Shown here: one piece after another, positions 51,439 through 61,627 of the stretch
Layout of the letters: the number at the start of each line of letters is the position of its first letter
Numbering within the stretch: position 1 is the first letter of the stretch
Origin: an uncultured Saprospiraceae bacterium
Lineage (GTDB): Bacteria; Bacteroidota; Bacteroidia; Chitinophagales; Saprospiraceae
Length of the DNA stretch: 64,000 nt
NCBI GenBank assembly: GCA_937950315.1
Contig: CALFDU010000013.1
Coordinates: 1 to 64,000 of the forward strand
Direction: 5' to 3'
The notes under the pieces: model-generated
The model's database searches: none
What the model was told of the DNA's origin: nothing
Seen by the model: the letters and a program-made list of their open reading frames with translations, nothing else
Position numbers and translations under genes: made by a program

Positions 51439-54400
51439 ATGATGAAACAAGCTTTATTAAGTTTATTTTCATTGGATGCAACCAAGAACACCAAATTTAT
51501 CTTGTCAGCAATGTTCGCCTTAGCGATGTGCTTTCAGACAAATGCACAGGTTGACTGTCTTGAAGTAGAGGACCTTGTTCTTGCTTGTAATGGAAATATA
51601 AACGTAGCGCTAAATTCAGACTGTGAGGCTGAAATAACTTTAGCCATGATCCTTTCTGGAACGCCTTACGACAATCCTAATTATCCTAATCTTACCATCG
51701 ATGATTTCGAGTTAGTAATCACTAGCAATGGTACGGTTATACCTGCTACAGACAACTTGACTACTGTGTTGAGTAACAGCGAGTTGGGTGCCGATATCCA
51801 AGCGAGTGTGTCAATTCCTTCATGTGGAATGACCTGCTGGGGTAACATTGTCTTAGAAGACAAATCTGAAGCGGTTCTTAATGATTGTGAAGACGTTGAG
51901 ATAACATGTGAGGAATTTGAAACTGGTAACTCAGCAACAATATACCGACCAACCTTTGATGGAAACTGTACGATCAATATGGGTGATTTAACTTTTGAAG
52001 ATGATACTTTGAGTATTATGTGTTCAAACGGTTATGCATCAACTATTGAAAGAACTTGGACGGCACTGGATGATGATGACAACTTTTTGGCTACTTGTAC
52101 GCAATCGATTTTCGTACAGTTGATGGATATCGATGATGTAGTTTTTCCTGATGATTTTGTGTATGATTATACGCAGAGTGATGGTTGTGAAGTATTCACA
52201 GATGAATACTTGGTTCCATCAAGAACAGGAGAGCCTACTGGTCTTGGATGTCCAAATATTAAGTATTTCTATAATGACACTGATTTTGAATTGTGTGGTG
52301 TAAGTAGAAAGATCTTGAGAAACTGGACTGTAATTGACTGGTGTACTGGTGAGTCTACAATAGAAGGTCAAATTATCAAAGTATTGGATGATGAGCCAGT
52401 AATTAAAGTTTGTCCTCCTGATACATTGATGTTCCCAGCAATTGCAGGAACTTGTGAAGCAGTGATCAATTTGGATCCATTTGATCTTGATCATGGAATT
52501 GGTCAAATTCAAAATGCACTATCTGAATGTTCAGAATTTGAGATTTTTGTTGAATTCTTGCCTGCTGTTCCTGGAACTTTGCAGCCAGCTGAAGATGGAG
52601 AATACTCTATTGAAGGAGTTGTTGAAGAATTAAATGGGACATACACTTTGCCTAATGTTCCGGAAGGACTTGCTTGGGTGAGATATAGATTTGTTGATGC
52701 ATGTGGAAATGCTTCACCAATTACCAATGATGTAGGAACAGATGATTCTGGTTCATGTTACTTTGAAGTACAAGTTAAAGATACCTTGCCTCCGACTGCT
52801 ATATGTGAAGGTTTTACAAAAGTATCATTGGACCAGTCAGGATTTGCTGAAGTATTGGCAGAAACATTTGATGATCATAGTTATGATGTATGCGGAGAAG
52901 TTGTAGACTTCGAAGTAAAACTATTGGCTCCTTCAGCATGTGCTGGTTTTGCCGATGATACAGAATATGGTCCTTCAGTTCGTTTTTGCTGTGCCAACTT
53001 AGGTGATACTTTAACAGTCATGTTGAAAGTGATTGATGATACTGGACTTTATAGCGAATGTGAAGCAAAAGTGTGCATTGTAGGAATGGACGATCAAAGT
53101 TTTGTCGCTACATGCCCGGCAGATGTTACTGCAAATTGCGGATTTGACTACGAAGGATTCAATTATGCAGATGTTGTGTTTGATGACATGGTAGATATCT
53201 GTGCTGCTGGAGGAACTCCAACAGTGATCGATACTACTTTTGATACATCAGGTTTGGATCTTTGTGGAATCGGAGAGGTAATAAGAACTGTAAGAATCGA
53301 ATTGCCTAATGGTCAGACTACCAACTGTACAAGTAGTATATTCTTAAGCCAAGGAAATCCTTTGCAAGAAGACGACATCAGAGTACAAGCAGAACTTACG
53401 GTTGAAGGATGTGGATCACAGTTTTCTGGATTAGAACCAGAAATAATTGGTGGATTCCCAGTAGTAAATAACAATGATGTATGTGTAAGTCTTACCATGA
53501 ACTATGTAGATTTACTATTGACAACTGGAGCAAACTCCAATGTTTGTCACAAAATAAAGAGAACTTGGACTGTGATTGATTGGTGTACTTATGAAGTAAA
53601 CAATGGATATTCAGGACTGTATACTTTTGAACAAATCATCGCATTGACTGATCTTTCAGATCCATTCTTTGCTGATCCATGTGTGGATGTGACACTGAAT
53701 GCGGAGTTTCCGAATTGTGATGCATTGTTTGAATTTGATATTTGGGCGGAAGACAACTGTACTCCAGCTGGAGACTTGACATACGCTTATGAAATCGATG
53801 TAGAGAATGGGCCAGTACTTACAGGTTCAGGAAACTTTATCAGCCAAGTATTGCCAGGTGGTGTACACCAGGTAACTGTAACAGTATATGATTTCTGTGG
53901 CAACACAGATGTATGTGTATTTGATGTGTCTGTTATAGGTAGCAACCCTCCATCTCCAATTTGTTTGGCTTCGGTGGTTTGGGTATTGGATGATGAAGGA
54001 AATGCAGAGGTGTGGGCTTCAGACTTTGATCTTAAGAGTGAAGGTGGATGTGGAAGTACTGAAGATTTGACATTCTCATTTACAAACCCGACGACAGCAA
54101 TTACAACCAATATGATGTTTGATTGTAGTGATATTCCAAATGGAATCGGAGCAAATATTCCTTTAGAGGTATTTGTTATCGATGCAGGTGGAGCGTATGA
54201 GTCATGTGTGGTTACTTTGGTTCTGCAAGATTCACAGGGAGTTTGTATTGATTTGGATGGAGCGAGAGCTGTAATTGAAGGAAAGATATTTACTGAGACT
54301 TATGAAAATATTGATGATGTAGATGTTGAGTTATACGAGAATATGGTTGACTTCACGCAGTCTGAATTGACGACAGAAGGAGATTATATCTTCGATGGAG

Positions 54401-55506
54401 TACCATTTTACAATGGCTACATGGTGAAACCAAGCAAAGATGATGTTGCACTTAATGGTGTATCAACATTGGATCTTGTATTGATTCAGAAGCACATTTT
54501 GGGAACTCAAGCACTGGATTCTCCTTACAAATTGATCGCAGCTGACGTAAACAATTCTAATTCTATTTCAGGAATTGACTTGATAGAAATCAGAAAGGTG
54601 ATCTTAGGATTACAAAACGATTGGTCATCAGTAACACCATGGGTATTTGTTCCTGAAAACCACGTGTTTGCTGATGAAGAAGATCCATTTACTTTCCCTG
54701 AGACTACGGTTTATAATGGACTGTTTGTTTCGCAAGAAGGGGTAGACTTTATCGGAATCAAAATGGGTGATGTTACTGGAAATGCAGTCGTGAATGCATC
54801 TAACAATGTAATTGAAAAAAGATCTGCTGATATATTCAGAGTAGAAACTAAGAATGCGGAATTTAATGGAGGAGCTGTATTGAACGTACCATTTACAGCT
54901 GTAAACGAAAGTATCATTGATGGTCTTCAGTTTACCATTGAGTTTGATGCTTCAGTGTTGAAGTACAACGGATATGAAAATGGTGTGTTTGCATTGAATG
55001 ATGTTAATGTAGGAACACAAAACGCAGACGAAGGAATCATAACAATGAGTTATGACGATATCAAAGGAATCAATATCAATGGTGGTGAAGCATTGTTTGC
55101 ATTGAATTTTGTAAGCAGAACTACTGGGCAGATTGAAAATGTAATTTCGATCAACTCAGCAATTACTTCAGCAGAAGCATACGATACAGAAGGAGGAATT
55201 CAGGAAATCATCTTGCAATCATCTGAGGATGTTGCACAAGGAGGTTCATTTGAATTGTTCCAGAATCAACCGAATCCGTTTAACAACTCTACTGAGATTG
55301 GATTCTTCTTGCCAGAGGCAGGGGAGGCTACTTTTGAAGTAATGTCTGCAGACGGAAAAGTAATCTTTAAAAATTCAGATTACTACAACAAAGGGATGAA
55401 CAGAATTAACCTTGATGGATCAAGTCTTGAAAATAAAGGAGTACTTCTTTATAGAGTTGAATACAATGGTTTCTCAGCAACAAGAAAAATGATATTTATC
55501 AACTAA
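51439..55506 (+). CDS. Large secreted paralogue: Cys-rich beta modules, dockerin, cohesin-like, T9SS
   Basis: 1355 residues (ATG at 51439; the ATG at 51442 is equivalent). Signal peptide runs to FQTNAQ. Cys-rich HYR-like beta modules fill residues 40-985, several ending in the TWTVIDWCT or RFCCANLGD pattern also seen in the 1960-aa protein. The dockerin spans about 1000-1065 (GVSTLDLVLIQKHILG, SGIDLIEIRKVILG). It is followed by a cohesin-like domain at about 1130-1250 (NVPFTAVNESIIDGLQFTIE, GGEALFALNF), and a T9SS domain from NQPNPFNNS. There is no C-type lectin. Strong terminator downstream. Confidence 0.87.
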   Translation: MMKQALLSLFSLDATKNTKFILSAMFALAMCFQTNAQVDCLEVEDLVLACNGNINVALNSDCEAEITLAMILSGTPYDNPNYPNLTIDDFELVITSNGTVIPATDNLTTVLSNSELGADIQASVSIPSCGMTCWGNIVLEDKSEAVLNDCEDVEITCEEFETGNSATIYRPTFDGNCTINMGDLTFEDDTLSIMCSNGYASTIERTWTALDDDDNFLATCTQSIFVQLMDIDDVVFPDDFVYDYTQSDGCEVFTDEYLVPSRTGEPTGLGCPNIKYFYNDTDFELCGVSRKILRNWTVIDWCTGESTIEGQIIKVLDDEPVIKVCPPDTLMFPAIAGTCEAVINLDPFDLDHGIGQIQNALSECSEFEIFVEFLPAVPGTLQPAEDGEYSIEGVVEELNGTYTLPNVPEGLAWVRYRFVDACGNASPITNDVGTDDSGSCYFEVQVKDTLPPTAICEGFTKVSLDQSGFAEVLAETFDDHSYDVCGEVVDFEVKLLAPSACAGFADDTEYGPSVRFCCANLGDTLTVMLKVIDDTGLYSECEAKVCIVGMDDQSFVATCPADVTANCGFDYEGFNYADVVFDDMVDICAAGGTPTVIDTTFDTSGLDLCGIGEVIRTVRIELPNGQTTNCTSSIFLSQGNPLQEDDIRVQAELTVEGCGSQFSGLEPEIIGGFPVVNNNDVCVSLTMNYVDLLLTTGANSNVCHKIKRTWTVIDWCTYEVNNGYSGLYTFEQIIALTDLSDPFFADPCVDVTLNAEFPNCDALFEFDIWAEDNCTPAGDLTYAYEIDVENGPVLTGSGNFISQVLPGGVHQVTVTVYDFCGNTDVCVFDVSVIGSNPPSPICLASVVWVLDDEGNAEVWASDFDLKSEGGCGSTEDLTFSFTNPTTAITTNMMFDCSDIPNGIGANIPLEVFVIDAGGAYESCVVTLVLQDSQGVCIDLDGARAVIEGKIFTETYENIDDVDVELYENMVDFTQSELTTEGDYIFDGVPFYNGYMVKPSKDDVALNGVSTLDLVLIQKHILGTQALDSPYKLIAADVNNSNSISGIDLIEIRKVILGLQNDWSSVTPWVFVPENHVFADEEDPFTFPETTVYNGLFVSQEGVDFIGIKMGDVTGNAVVNASNNVIEKRSADIFRVETKNAEFNGGAVLNVPFTAVNESIIDGLQFTIEFDASVLKYNGYENGVFALNDVNVGTQNADEGIITMSYDDIKGININGGEALFALNFVSRTTGQIENVISINSAITSAEAYDTEGGIQEIILQSSEDVAQGGSFELFQNQPNPFNNSTEIGFFLPEAGEATFEVMSADGKVIFKNSDYYNKGMNRINLDGSSLENKGVLLYRVEYNGFSATRKMIFIN

Positions 55507-55535
55507 GAATAATTTGGGTTCTTATATTTCTTAAG

Positions 55536-55570
55536 AAAGCCGGTTCCTTTATGTAGGAACCGGCTTTTCT
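55536..55570 (+). terminator. Terminator after the 1355-aa gene
   Basis: AAAGCCGGTTCCT pairs with AGGAACCGGCTTT around TTATGT, with a T-run after it. Confidence 0.92.
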
Positions 55571-55636
55571 ATTTTTAATCCTTTTGTAAGAATGGATCAT
55601 GCGGTTTATTTGAATTACTTTCAACCTGTTCAACGA

Positions 55637-56467
55637 TCAATACACCGCCTTCATCGCCAGCTCTTTGTTGCTATCTAAATCGGATTGCAAACTTTCAATC
55701 TTCATGCCTATGGTTTTAATAGGTATCGATCCTAAAGGCAAGCGGAGCGTTTCAGATCCAGAATTTATGTGTTGCAATATGATCTTAGCTGCTTTTATAG
55801 GATCTCCTTCTTGCTTGTTGTGCACTCCATCCAATTTGGTCCTAAAGTTTCCTGCAGTATCTTGGTAATCTGAAATTTGTTTCTCCGAACGCATCAAGGA
55901 GCGACCTGCAAAGTTGGTTCTGAATGGTCCTGGTTCGACCAATGTCAATCCTATTCCCAAGGGCTTAACTTCCTGCGCCAAAGCTTCACTAAATCCTTCC
56001 AGTGCAAACTTACTAGCATTGTATATCCCAAAACCGGCAAATGCTTTTACTCCTGCATGAGAAGAAATCTGTATGATGTGTCCTTTCTTTTTGGATCGCA
56101 TGTGGGGTAATACTGCTTGCGTCATTTTTAAGGCCCCAAAAAAGTTTGCTTCAAATACCTTTCTGACATCGTCAATGCTTGCTTCTTCAACGGCCCCAGA
56201 ATATCCAATTCCTGCATTGTTGACCAATACATCGATTTGCCCAAATTCAGTAACTATTTCTTGAATAACAGCGTCTATCTTATCCATGTCTGTTATATCC
56301 AGTAATACGCCTTTTCCTTTGTTTTGATATAAAGTGTTGAATGCCTCGACTTCACTATTTTTTCTGAAAGTTCCAATCACAAATTCGTTAGATCGGATTA
56401 CGGCATCTGCAAGTGCTTTCCCTAATCCGCTAGATATTCCCGTAATGAACCAAATTTTTTTATTCAT
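55637..56467 (-). CDS. Short-chain dehydrogenase/reductase (SDR)
   Basis: 276 residues from the ATG at 56467 (the frame runs further upstream but begins in non-family sequence). Classical SDR motifs: FITGISSGLGKALA, the NNAG box in VLVNNAGIGYSG, the Ser in HIIQISSHAG, and Y-N-A-S-K in GIYNASKFALEGF. The group converts small ketones or alcohols with NAD(P)H; substrate unknown. It lies downstream of a Crp/Fnr gene on the same strand, mirroring the order at 28.8-30.8 kb, and its leader contains a hairpin at 56493-56515. Confidence 0.92.
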   Translation of the reverse strand: MNKKIWFITGISSGLGKALADAVIRSNEFVIGTFRKNSEVEAFNTLYQNKGKGVLLDITDMDKIDAVIQEIVTEFGQIDVLVNNAGIGYSGAVEEASIDDVRKVFEANFFGALKMTQAVLPHMRSKKKGHIIQISSHAGVKAFAGFGIYNASKFALEGFSEALAQEVKPLGIGLTLVEPGPFRTNFAGRSLMRSEKQISDYQDTAGNFRTKLDGVHNKQEGDPIKAAKIILQHINSGSETLRLPLGSIPIKTIGMKIESLQSDLDSNKELAMKAVY

Positions 56468-56492
56468 AGTATCTGTTTTTTGATGAAAGTAT

Positions 56493-56515
56493 AACCCCAA
56501 AAGTGCTTTTGGGTT
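56493..56515 (-). promoter_or_regulatory. Leader hairpin of the SDR gene
   Basis: AACCCCAAAAG and CTTTTGGGTT pair with one bulged C around a TG loop, 25 nt upstream of the SDR start. It may be a regulator binding site or an RNA structure. Confidence 0.4.
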
Positions 56516-56643
56516 TTCTATGTTTTTTAAATTACCCTGGATTCTTTGTTATGCGCAAAAATCAATGAAGATTTAAAATACAAATGTCGGGCTTAAATAG
56601 CTTTCGAAAAATGAACTAGATTAAGAAATGTATTTAAACTGAT

Positions 56644-57228
56644 TCAAGATTGTGCTTTTCGATTTCTGATTTTACTTAAGAATTCAGGAGACATGCCGAG
56701 GTAGGATGCCAGCACGTATTGTGGGACTCTATTAACAATGTGGGGGTATTGTGCGGCATACTCATCATATCGCTGTTCTGCTGTCAAACTGATACTAGAA
56801 ATCACTCTTCTTCTTGAATGAGCGAATGCCTTTTCTGTTGTCAAGCGGAAGTATTCACTTAAATTATGTATTTCTTTGCATAAGGGCTCAATGTCTTCAT
56901 AATGCATCTGGAATATGAGAGAATTTTCCAATGCCTCGGCGTAATTTTGGGCTGGCGTTTGATTGATGTAGCTGAAAAAATCAGTAACAAACCAATCTTC
57001 TACACCGATACTAACTGTATGTTCTTTGCCTTCTTCGTCTAAATGAAATACTCTGAATGCTCCTTCGACAATGTATGTTCTGCTTTGGCAAACAAATCCA
57101 GGCTGGATGATGTACTGCCTCCTTTTAACGGTGGATGTTTTGATGATAGAGCAGATTTTTTCTTCTTCCACTTTTGTCAAAGATACATACCTGTTTATGT
57201 TGTTTAATATGCTAGCGTATTGGTTCAT
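56644..57228 (-). CDS. Crp/Fnr-family transcriptional regulator
   Basis: 194 residues. The N-terminal sensor barrel covers about 20-115 (YIIQPGFVCQSRTYIVEGAF), and the C-terminal winged helix-turn-helix has PQYVLASYLGMSPEFLSKIR. There is no cAMP-binding Arg/Ser cluster. It is upstream of an SDR gene with a 176-nt gap, so it may control it. Paralogue of the regulator at 28811-29386, with the same HTH layout. Confidence 0.92.
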   Translation of the reverse strand: MNQYASILNNINRYVSLTKVEEEKICSIIKTSTVKRRQYIIQPGFVCQSRTYIVEGAFRVFHLDEEGKEHTVSIGVEDWFVTDFFSYINQTPAQNYAEALENSLIFQMHYEDIEPLCKEIHNLSEYFRLTTEKAFAHSRRRVISSISLTAEQRYDEYAAQYPHIVNRVPQYVLASYLGMSPEFLSKIRNRKAQS

Positions 57229-57268
57229 TTTGTTCGTTGAAAGATAAAAATAACTCCTTTCATCACAA

Positions 57269-57304
57269 AGAAAGCCGATCCCTTTTACAAAGAATCGGCT
57301 TTCT
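57269..57304 (-). terminator. Terminator of the lamin-tail-domain protein gene
   Basis: AAAGCCGAT and ATCGGCTTT pair around a loop of about 13 nt. On the minus strand CTTT follows, 40-75 nt past the stop at 57344. Confidence 0.7.
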
Positions 57305-57343
57305 TTTTACACCGCTTACACATTTGACGAAAGTCAAATATGT

Positions 57344-60300
57344 CTAGTTAATCTTAACAAACTTTTTGTTACTCAATTTCTTGCCCGCTTGGAATAGGAT
57401 AGAGTAGTTTCCTTCTGGCAAGTCGCTCACATCAATTGTAGATTCAAAAGCTGATTCTTTAAGCTTTTGCCCTAGAGCGTTAAAAATCAGATATCGATCC
57501 AATATAACTTCACTCGAAATTGTCAAAATATCAGTGGTAGGATTTGGTGATAGATTGATCGCTAAGGATAATTCTGGATCGAATGTCGAATCAAGAAATC
57601 CAATATCTCCGATATATCTTGGTAGCAATTGATAACCAGAATCAAATGGATCACTGTTGTCAAACTGACCACCTAGTCCGATAATAAATAGACTAGTCGC
57701 TCCTGGGATTGATGTATTTGCGTATTCTGTGTCATTGTCAATTCTTACAACAAAATCATTGGTGCCATCTGTAGCATCCATATTAAATGAGCTGCCATCA
57801 CCAGCCCATTGTGTTGGGTCGGTAAAGTTTACAAAATTGATAACGACAAGACTTGATTCAGTGTCCTCATTCAATTCAGTAACCACTTCAGGGATTACCA
57901 AAGGATTTCCTTGGCTTACCAAAGTAATTGTTTCAGGATTGATCTGGGTTAAGCCATTGAATTGACCGATTGTACCTTCCATCGTTACAATGTCTCCTTC
58001 AGTAACTGTATAACCACTTGTGTTATCATTTTGGAATACGCCAATACCGTTGTTGTCATCATCAATCACGGTCATGATCAAGTCGCCTCCTGAGAGATTT
58101 ACGCCGTAGACGGTGCCTGTCAAAGTACACGCCACGCCCAAGGAGTCAGCTACACCCACTGCATCTACGGTCGTCATCTCAGCGATGGTACGCGGTGGGA
58201 ATGGATTAAAGTTAGGGTCAAACAATCTGATGTCGCTTTCGTATCTAGGAAGTATTTGGTAACCTTCGGTAAATGGATCGCTGTTGTCAAATTGTCCTCC
58301 GATACCAATAATATCGTATACATCTCCTGTCGGTGCAGGCTGGGTAGACCAGTAGGTGTCGTTGTCTATTCTGACCGTGTGTACAGTCATTCCATCTGTG
58401 AATTCTACATTGAATGATGATCCGTCACCAAACCAATCCAATGGATCAACCAATGAAACATTTTTAAGGGTCACGAGACTTGATTCTGTGGTCTCCTCCA
58501 GTAGTGTTACTTCCGCTGGTTCAATCAAGTCATTGCCTTGACTGATCAAAAGAATAGAATCTGGATTCATTTGTGTCAATCCATTGAACTGACTGATCGT
58601 TCCTTTTAAAGTTACGATGTCTCCTTCCACTACTTCATACGTGAATGCACCATTTTCAAACACGTTGATTCCTTCGTTGTTTTCATCAATGATGGTAAAG
58701 GCAAGATCAAATGATGAAAGATTGATGCCGTATACCGTTCCAGTCAATGCACAAGTTGCATCCAATGAATCAGCAATTCCTGTTACAGGATCCACCGTTG
58801 TCATCTCTGGAATAGTCCTATCTGGGTAGATGTTGTCTTCCTCAGAAACAAATGGCATGTACGGGTCAATGTCTTCAAAAAATCTTGGGAACAACTGATA
58901 TCCTTCGTCAAACGGAGCACTGTTGTCAAATTGACCCCCGATTCCTGTTACAGTAAAAGTTCCAGTAGGGTAGTTAAGTCCAAATATGTCTTCTACATCC
59001 GCATCGATTCTCATCGTCACGGTTTCTGTTCCATTTGAAATATCGACATTGAAACCCGACCCTGAATTGGTCCACTGAGAAGCATCGGTCAATGACATGC
59101 CTTCCATTGTTATCAATTGTGATTCGGTCTCTTCATTTAGTGTCGTGACCAGTGTTGGTTCATGTAGTAAGTTGCCAGTGTTGATTAGTGTGATACTCGT
59201 CGGTACGATCTGAGCCAATCCATTGAATTGGTCCATCGTTCCTGTAATGGTTACTTTGTCTCCTTGCGTTACTGTGTATCCTAAGTTGTCGTCAAACAAA
59301 AATACACCTACACCATCGTTGTTGTCATCGATGATGGTAAACTGCAATCCACCTGGTCTCATGTTGATTCCATATACGTTTCCAGTGGTTGTTACTTCTT
59401 GATCCAATGAAAGGATGACACCATCTGCATCAGTCTCTGTGATTTCTCCAATGGAGAATCCACCACAAGCATTTAGACTTGATGGACTTCCTACAATACC
59501 AGGGCTTGCCACAACTTCACTCGTCGATGCAACCCAGTTGGTAGGATCGTTTGCTGATCCTGTTAACGGACAAAAAGTGATGGACGTACCTGTCTCCACT
59601 TCGGGCCAAGGTGCGCTGTTGGTGTAAGTGACTTCATCAATCACGGTTCCAAGGTTGGAAACCAATGCTACCGTTCCACTGTCGTCACCCAATGATTCTG
59701 TGTCAGACCATCTAAAACTAGGAACACCAAATATGGTTCCGATGGCACCATTGTCTTTTCCTACAACAAAATATCCATTTGGTAAAATCATCAAAGGAGG
59801 AAGATTGTAGTTGATATCTCCAGAGATACTCCATCCCGCCATACTCACTGTATCAGTTCCAAAGTTGAACAACTCGATGTATTCCAATGAATCAGTAGTA
59901 TACATGATTTCGTTTACAGCAATATCCATATATTCTTCATTGATTACAGAACAGTCTGCTTGGTTGGCCATGGAAGGACTTCCGAATACTTGTGTTCCAT
60001 TGATCATCATGCCTGAATCCGTCGTAGAGAATCCCCAGTTTAAAGGATTGCTATTGTCAGCATTTAGGTCGCATAATTCTAGTGATGCGCCAGCTCCATC
60101 TGCATTGGGAGACCATGGACTTTGGCTGCTGTAGCTCACTGCATTTACCAGTGAGCTATCTGGAGCAAACAATCCTATTTCTTCACCTGAATTATTCAAT
60201 GCACCATCTGTCCATTGTATTGCAGCAACTTGGAATACACCTTCAAAAGCTACTGCAGATCTAGCGATAGTCAGGTAAGACTCAGCGGCCATTGGCTGAT

Positions 60301-60493
60301 CTCCAAAAGTAAGTTCTACTCCTTCGGTATAGTAACCTTGTAGATTGAGTTCAGCGCCGGTATTGTTGTATATTTCTATATACTCTAAAGAGTCTGCTCC
60401 TGATTCAGGCGGATTGTACATGATTTCCGTAATAATCTGTCCGTAAGACATTGAACATATTACAAAAAATAATAATGTGTTGAATAGCTTCAT
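57344..60493 (-). CDS. Secreted protein with two lamin-tail domains, three internal repeats and T9SS tag
   Basis: 1049 residues with a signal peptide (LFFVICSMSYGQ). Two lamin-tail (LTD) domains lie in the N-terminal third: IITEIMYNPPESGADSLEYI at about 20 and EIMYTTDSLEYIELFNFG at about 195. Three repeats of about 200 residues start near 350, 561 and 768. Each has TVYGINL-like, TIIDDNN, GD-x-V-x-x-x-GT and GQFDNSxPF motifs; they look like OB-fold-type beta domains. A T9SS domain follows from LSPNPTTD. Surface or extracellular; LTD proteins in Bacteroidota are sometimes linked to nucleases, but no nuclease motif is visible here. Confidence 0.85.
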   Translation of the reverse strand: MKLFNTLLFFVICSMSYGQIITEIMYNPPESGADSLEYIEIYNNTGAELNLQGYYTEGVELTFGDQPMAAESYLTIARSAVAFEGVFQVAAIQWTDGALNNSGEEIGLFAPDSSLVNAVSYSSQSPWSPNADGAGASLELCDLNADNSNPLNWGFSTTDSGMMINGTQVFGSPSMANQADCSVINEEYMDIAVNEIMYTTDSLEYIELFNFGTDTVSMAGWSISGDINYNLPPLMILPNGYFVVGKDNGAIGTIFGVPSFRWSDTESLGDDSGTVALVSNLGTVIDEVTYTNSAPWPEVETGTSITFCPLTGSANDPTNWVASTSEVVASPGIVGSPSSLNACGGFSIGEITETDADGVILSLDQEVTTTGNVYGINMRPGGLQFTIIDDNNDGVGVFLFDDNLGYTVTQGDKVTITGTMDQFNGLAQIVPTSITLINTGNLLHEPTLVTTLNEETESQLITMEGMSLTDASQWTNSGSGFNVDISNGTETVTMRIDADVEDIFGLNYPTGTFTVTGIGGQFDNSAPFDEGYQLFPRFFEDIDPYMPFVSEEDNIYPDRTIPEMTTVDPVTGIADSLDATCALTGTVYGINLSSFDLAFTIIDENNEGINVFENGAFTYEVVEGDIVTLKGTISQFNGLTQMNPDSILLISQGNDLIEPAEVTLLEETTESSLVTLKNVSLVDPLDWFGDGSSFNVEFTDGMTVHTVRIDNDTYWSTQPAPTGDVYDIIGIGGQFDNSDPFTEGYQILPRYESDIRLFDPNFNPFPPRTIAEMTTVDAVGVADSLGVACTLTGTVYGVNLSGGDLIMTVIDDDNNGIGVFQNDNTSGYTVTEGDIVTMEGTIGQFNGLTQINPETITLVSQGNPLVIPEVVTELNEDTESSLVVINFVNFTDPTQWAGDGSSFNMDATDGTNDFVVRIDNDTEYANTSIPGATSLFIIGLGGQFDNSDPFDSGYQLLPRYIGDIGFLDSTFDPELSLAINLSPNPTTDILTISSEVILDRYLIFNALGQKLKESAFESTIDVSDLPEGNYSILFQAGKKLSNKKFVKIN

Positions 60494-60702
60494 ACTTAAT
60501 ATTTTTTATGCGTTGTTGTATAACTTCTGTAAAGATGAGTGTAAATATATAGATTTTTAAATATGTCCATACACAAGTATGAATGTATATTCTTCTATCT
60601 ATTGATAGAGCTATAAAGTGATTGACATCAAGGATCTAGATGCTTAAGCTTAAATGAAATTAAATAGGACTTTGAAATGAGATTACTGGAAGGCTGTCTT
60701 GA

Positions 60703-61623
60703 TCAATCAGGTATAAAAATCTCTGCCAGCATACATCTTACACTACCTCCTCCATATTTTTCAATGGTAGGAATATCTACGGCAAGGATGCGATTTGTTT
60801 TTTCGATGAGGGCTACTTGTTCTTGTGTTAAAGAAGCTCTAGCGGTAGTAGACATAATCAGGAATCGACTCATGTCGTTGGATCTCATTTCAAGCATGTT
60901 GCCGGCAAATTGTTCGACTTGGTCCAAGCTAATTTCTACAATTGTTTTTTTATTTTTAAGCAATTGATTTTTAACCACCTTGCGTTCGTCTTCGTCACTG
61001 ATTGCATCGAGGGCTATGATCGCCAACTGTTCACCAAGGGCCATCATGACATTGGTGTGGTAGATGGGTTGTTCTCGTTTGTCATGTGCGAAAAAATAGA
61101 TGGGTTTGTAATTCATCAGAATCCCAAATTTGGAAAGTAACTGTATGCTCGTACGAGAAGAAAGGCACGCATATACAATTCTATTTTCTCTATCGAGGAT
61201 CATACTTCCGGTTCCTTCAAGCGCTAGTCCTTCTTCTACGATATAGTGTTGGAAATTGTATTCTTTTTTGTAGCCATATACTTCTTCTAGTTTTCGCAGT
61301 ACATCATCCCTCAGCTCTTGCCTACGAATCGGAGATTCCATCGCGTAAGTGATCAATGCTTTGTTTTGGTGTGTGCTGATCCAGTTGTTGGGAAAGATGG
61401 CGTCGGGAGTATGAGGTGATTCTGTGTCATCAATGACAAGCACATCGATATTATTTTCTCTTAATGTTTTTACGACCTCTTCAAATTCGGCCAGGGCTTT
61501 GTTGTGCACATCGGCATCGTCTTTCCCGTCTGCTGACTGAAAGTGATTGCTTGCAGCTGTTTCTTCATTGTATCCAAATCTTGCTGGTCTTACCATCAAG
61601 ACTGTGTTTGTTATTTGCCTCAT
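60703..61623 (-). CDS. ctlX: Citrulline utilization hydrolase CtlX (arginine-deiminase superfamily)
   Basis: 306 residues. Amidinotransferase/guanidine-hydrolase fold with catalytic DAIFPNNWISTH (Asp/Asn substrate loop), the EGTGSMILDR Glu box, YHTNVMMALG with the catalytic His, and a nucleophilic Cys in GGGSVRCMLAEIF. This set matches CtlX, a citrulline-to-ornithine-type hydrolase of Bacteroidota. It follows the YhhQ gene by 4 nt on the same strand. Confidence 0.9.
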   Translation of the reverse strand: MRQITNTVLMVRPARFGYNEETAASNHFQSADGKDDADVHNKALAEFEEVVKTLRENNIDVLVIDDTESPHTPDAIFPNNWISTHQNKALITYAMESPIRRQELRDDVLRKLEEVYGYKKEYNFQHYIVEEGLALEGTGSMILDRENRIVYACLSSRTSIQLLSKFGILMNYKPIYFFAHDKREQPIYHTNVMMALGEQLAIIALDAISDEDERKVVKNQLLKNKKTIVEISLDQVEQFAGNMLEMRSNDMSRFLIMSTTARASLTQEQVALIEKTNRILAVDIPTIEKYGGGSVRCMLAEIFIPD

Positions 61624-61627
61624 AAAA

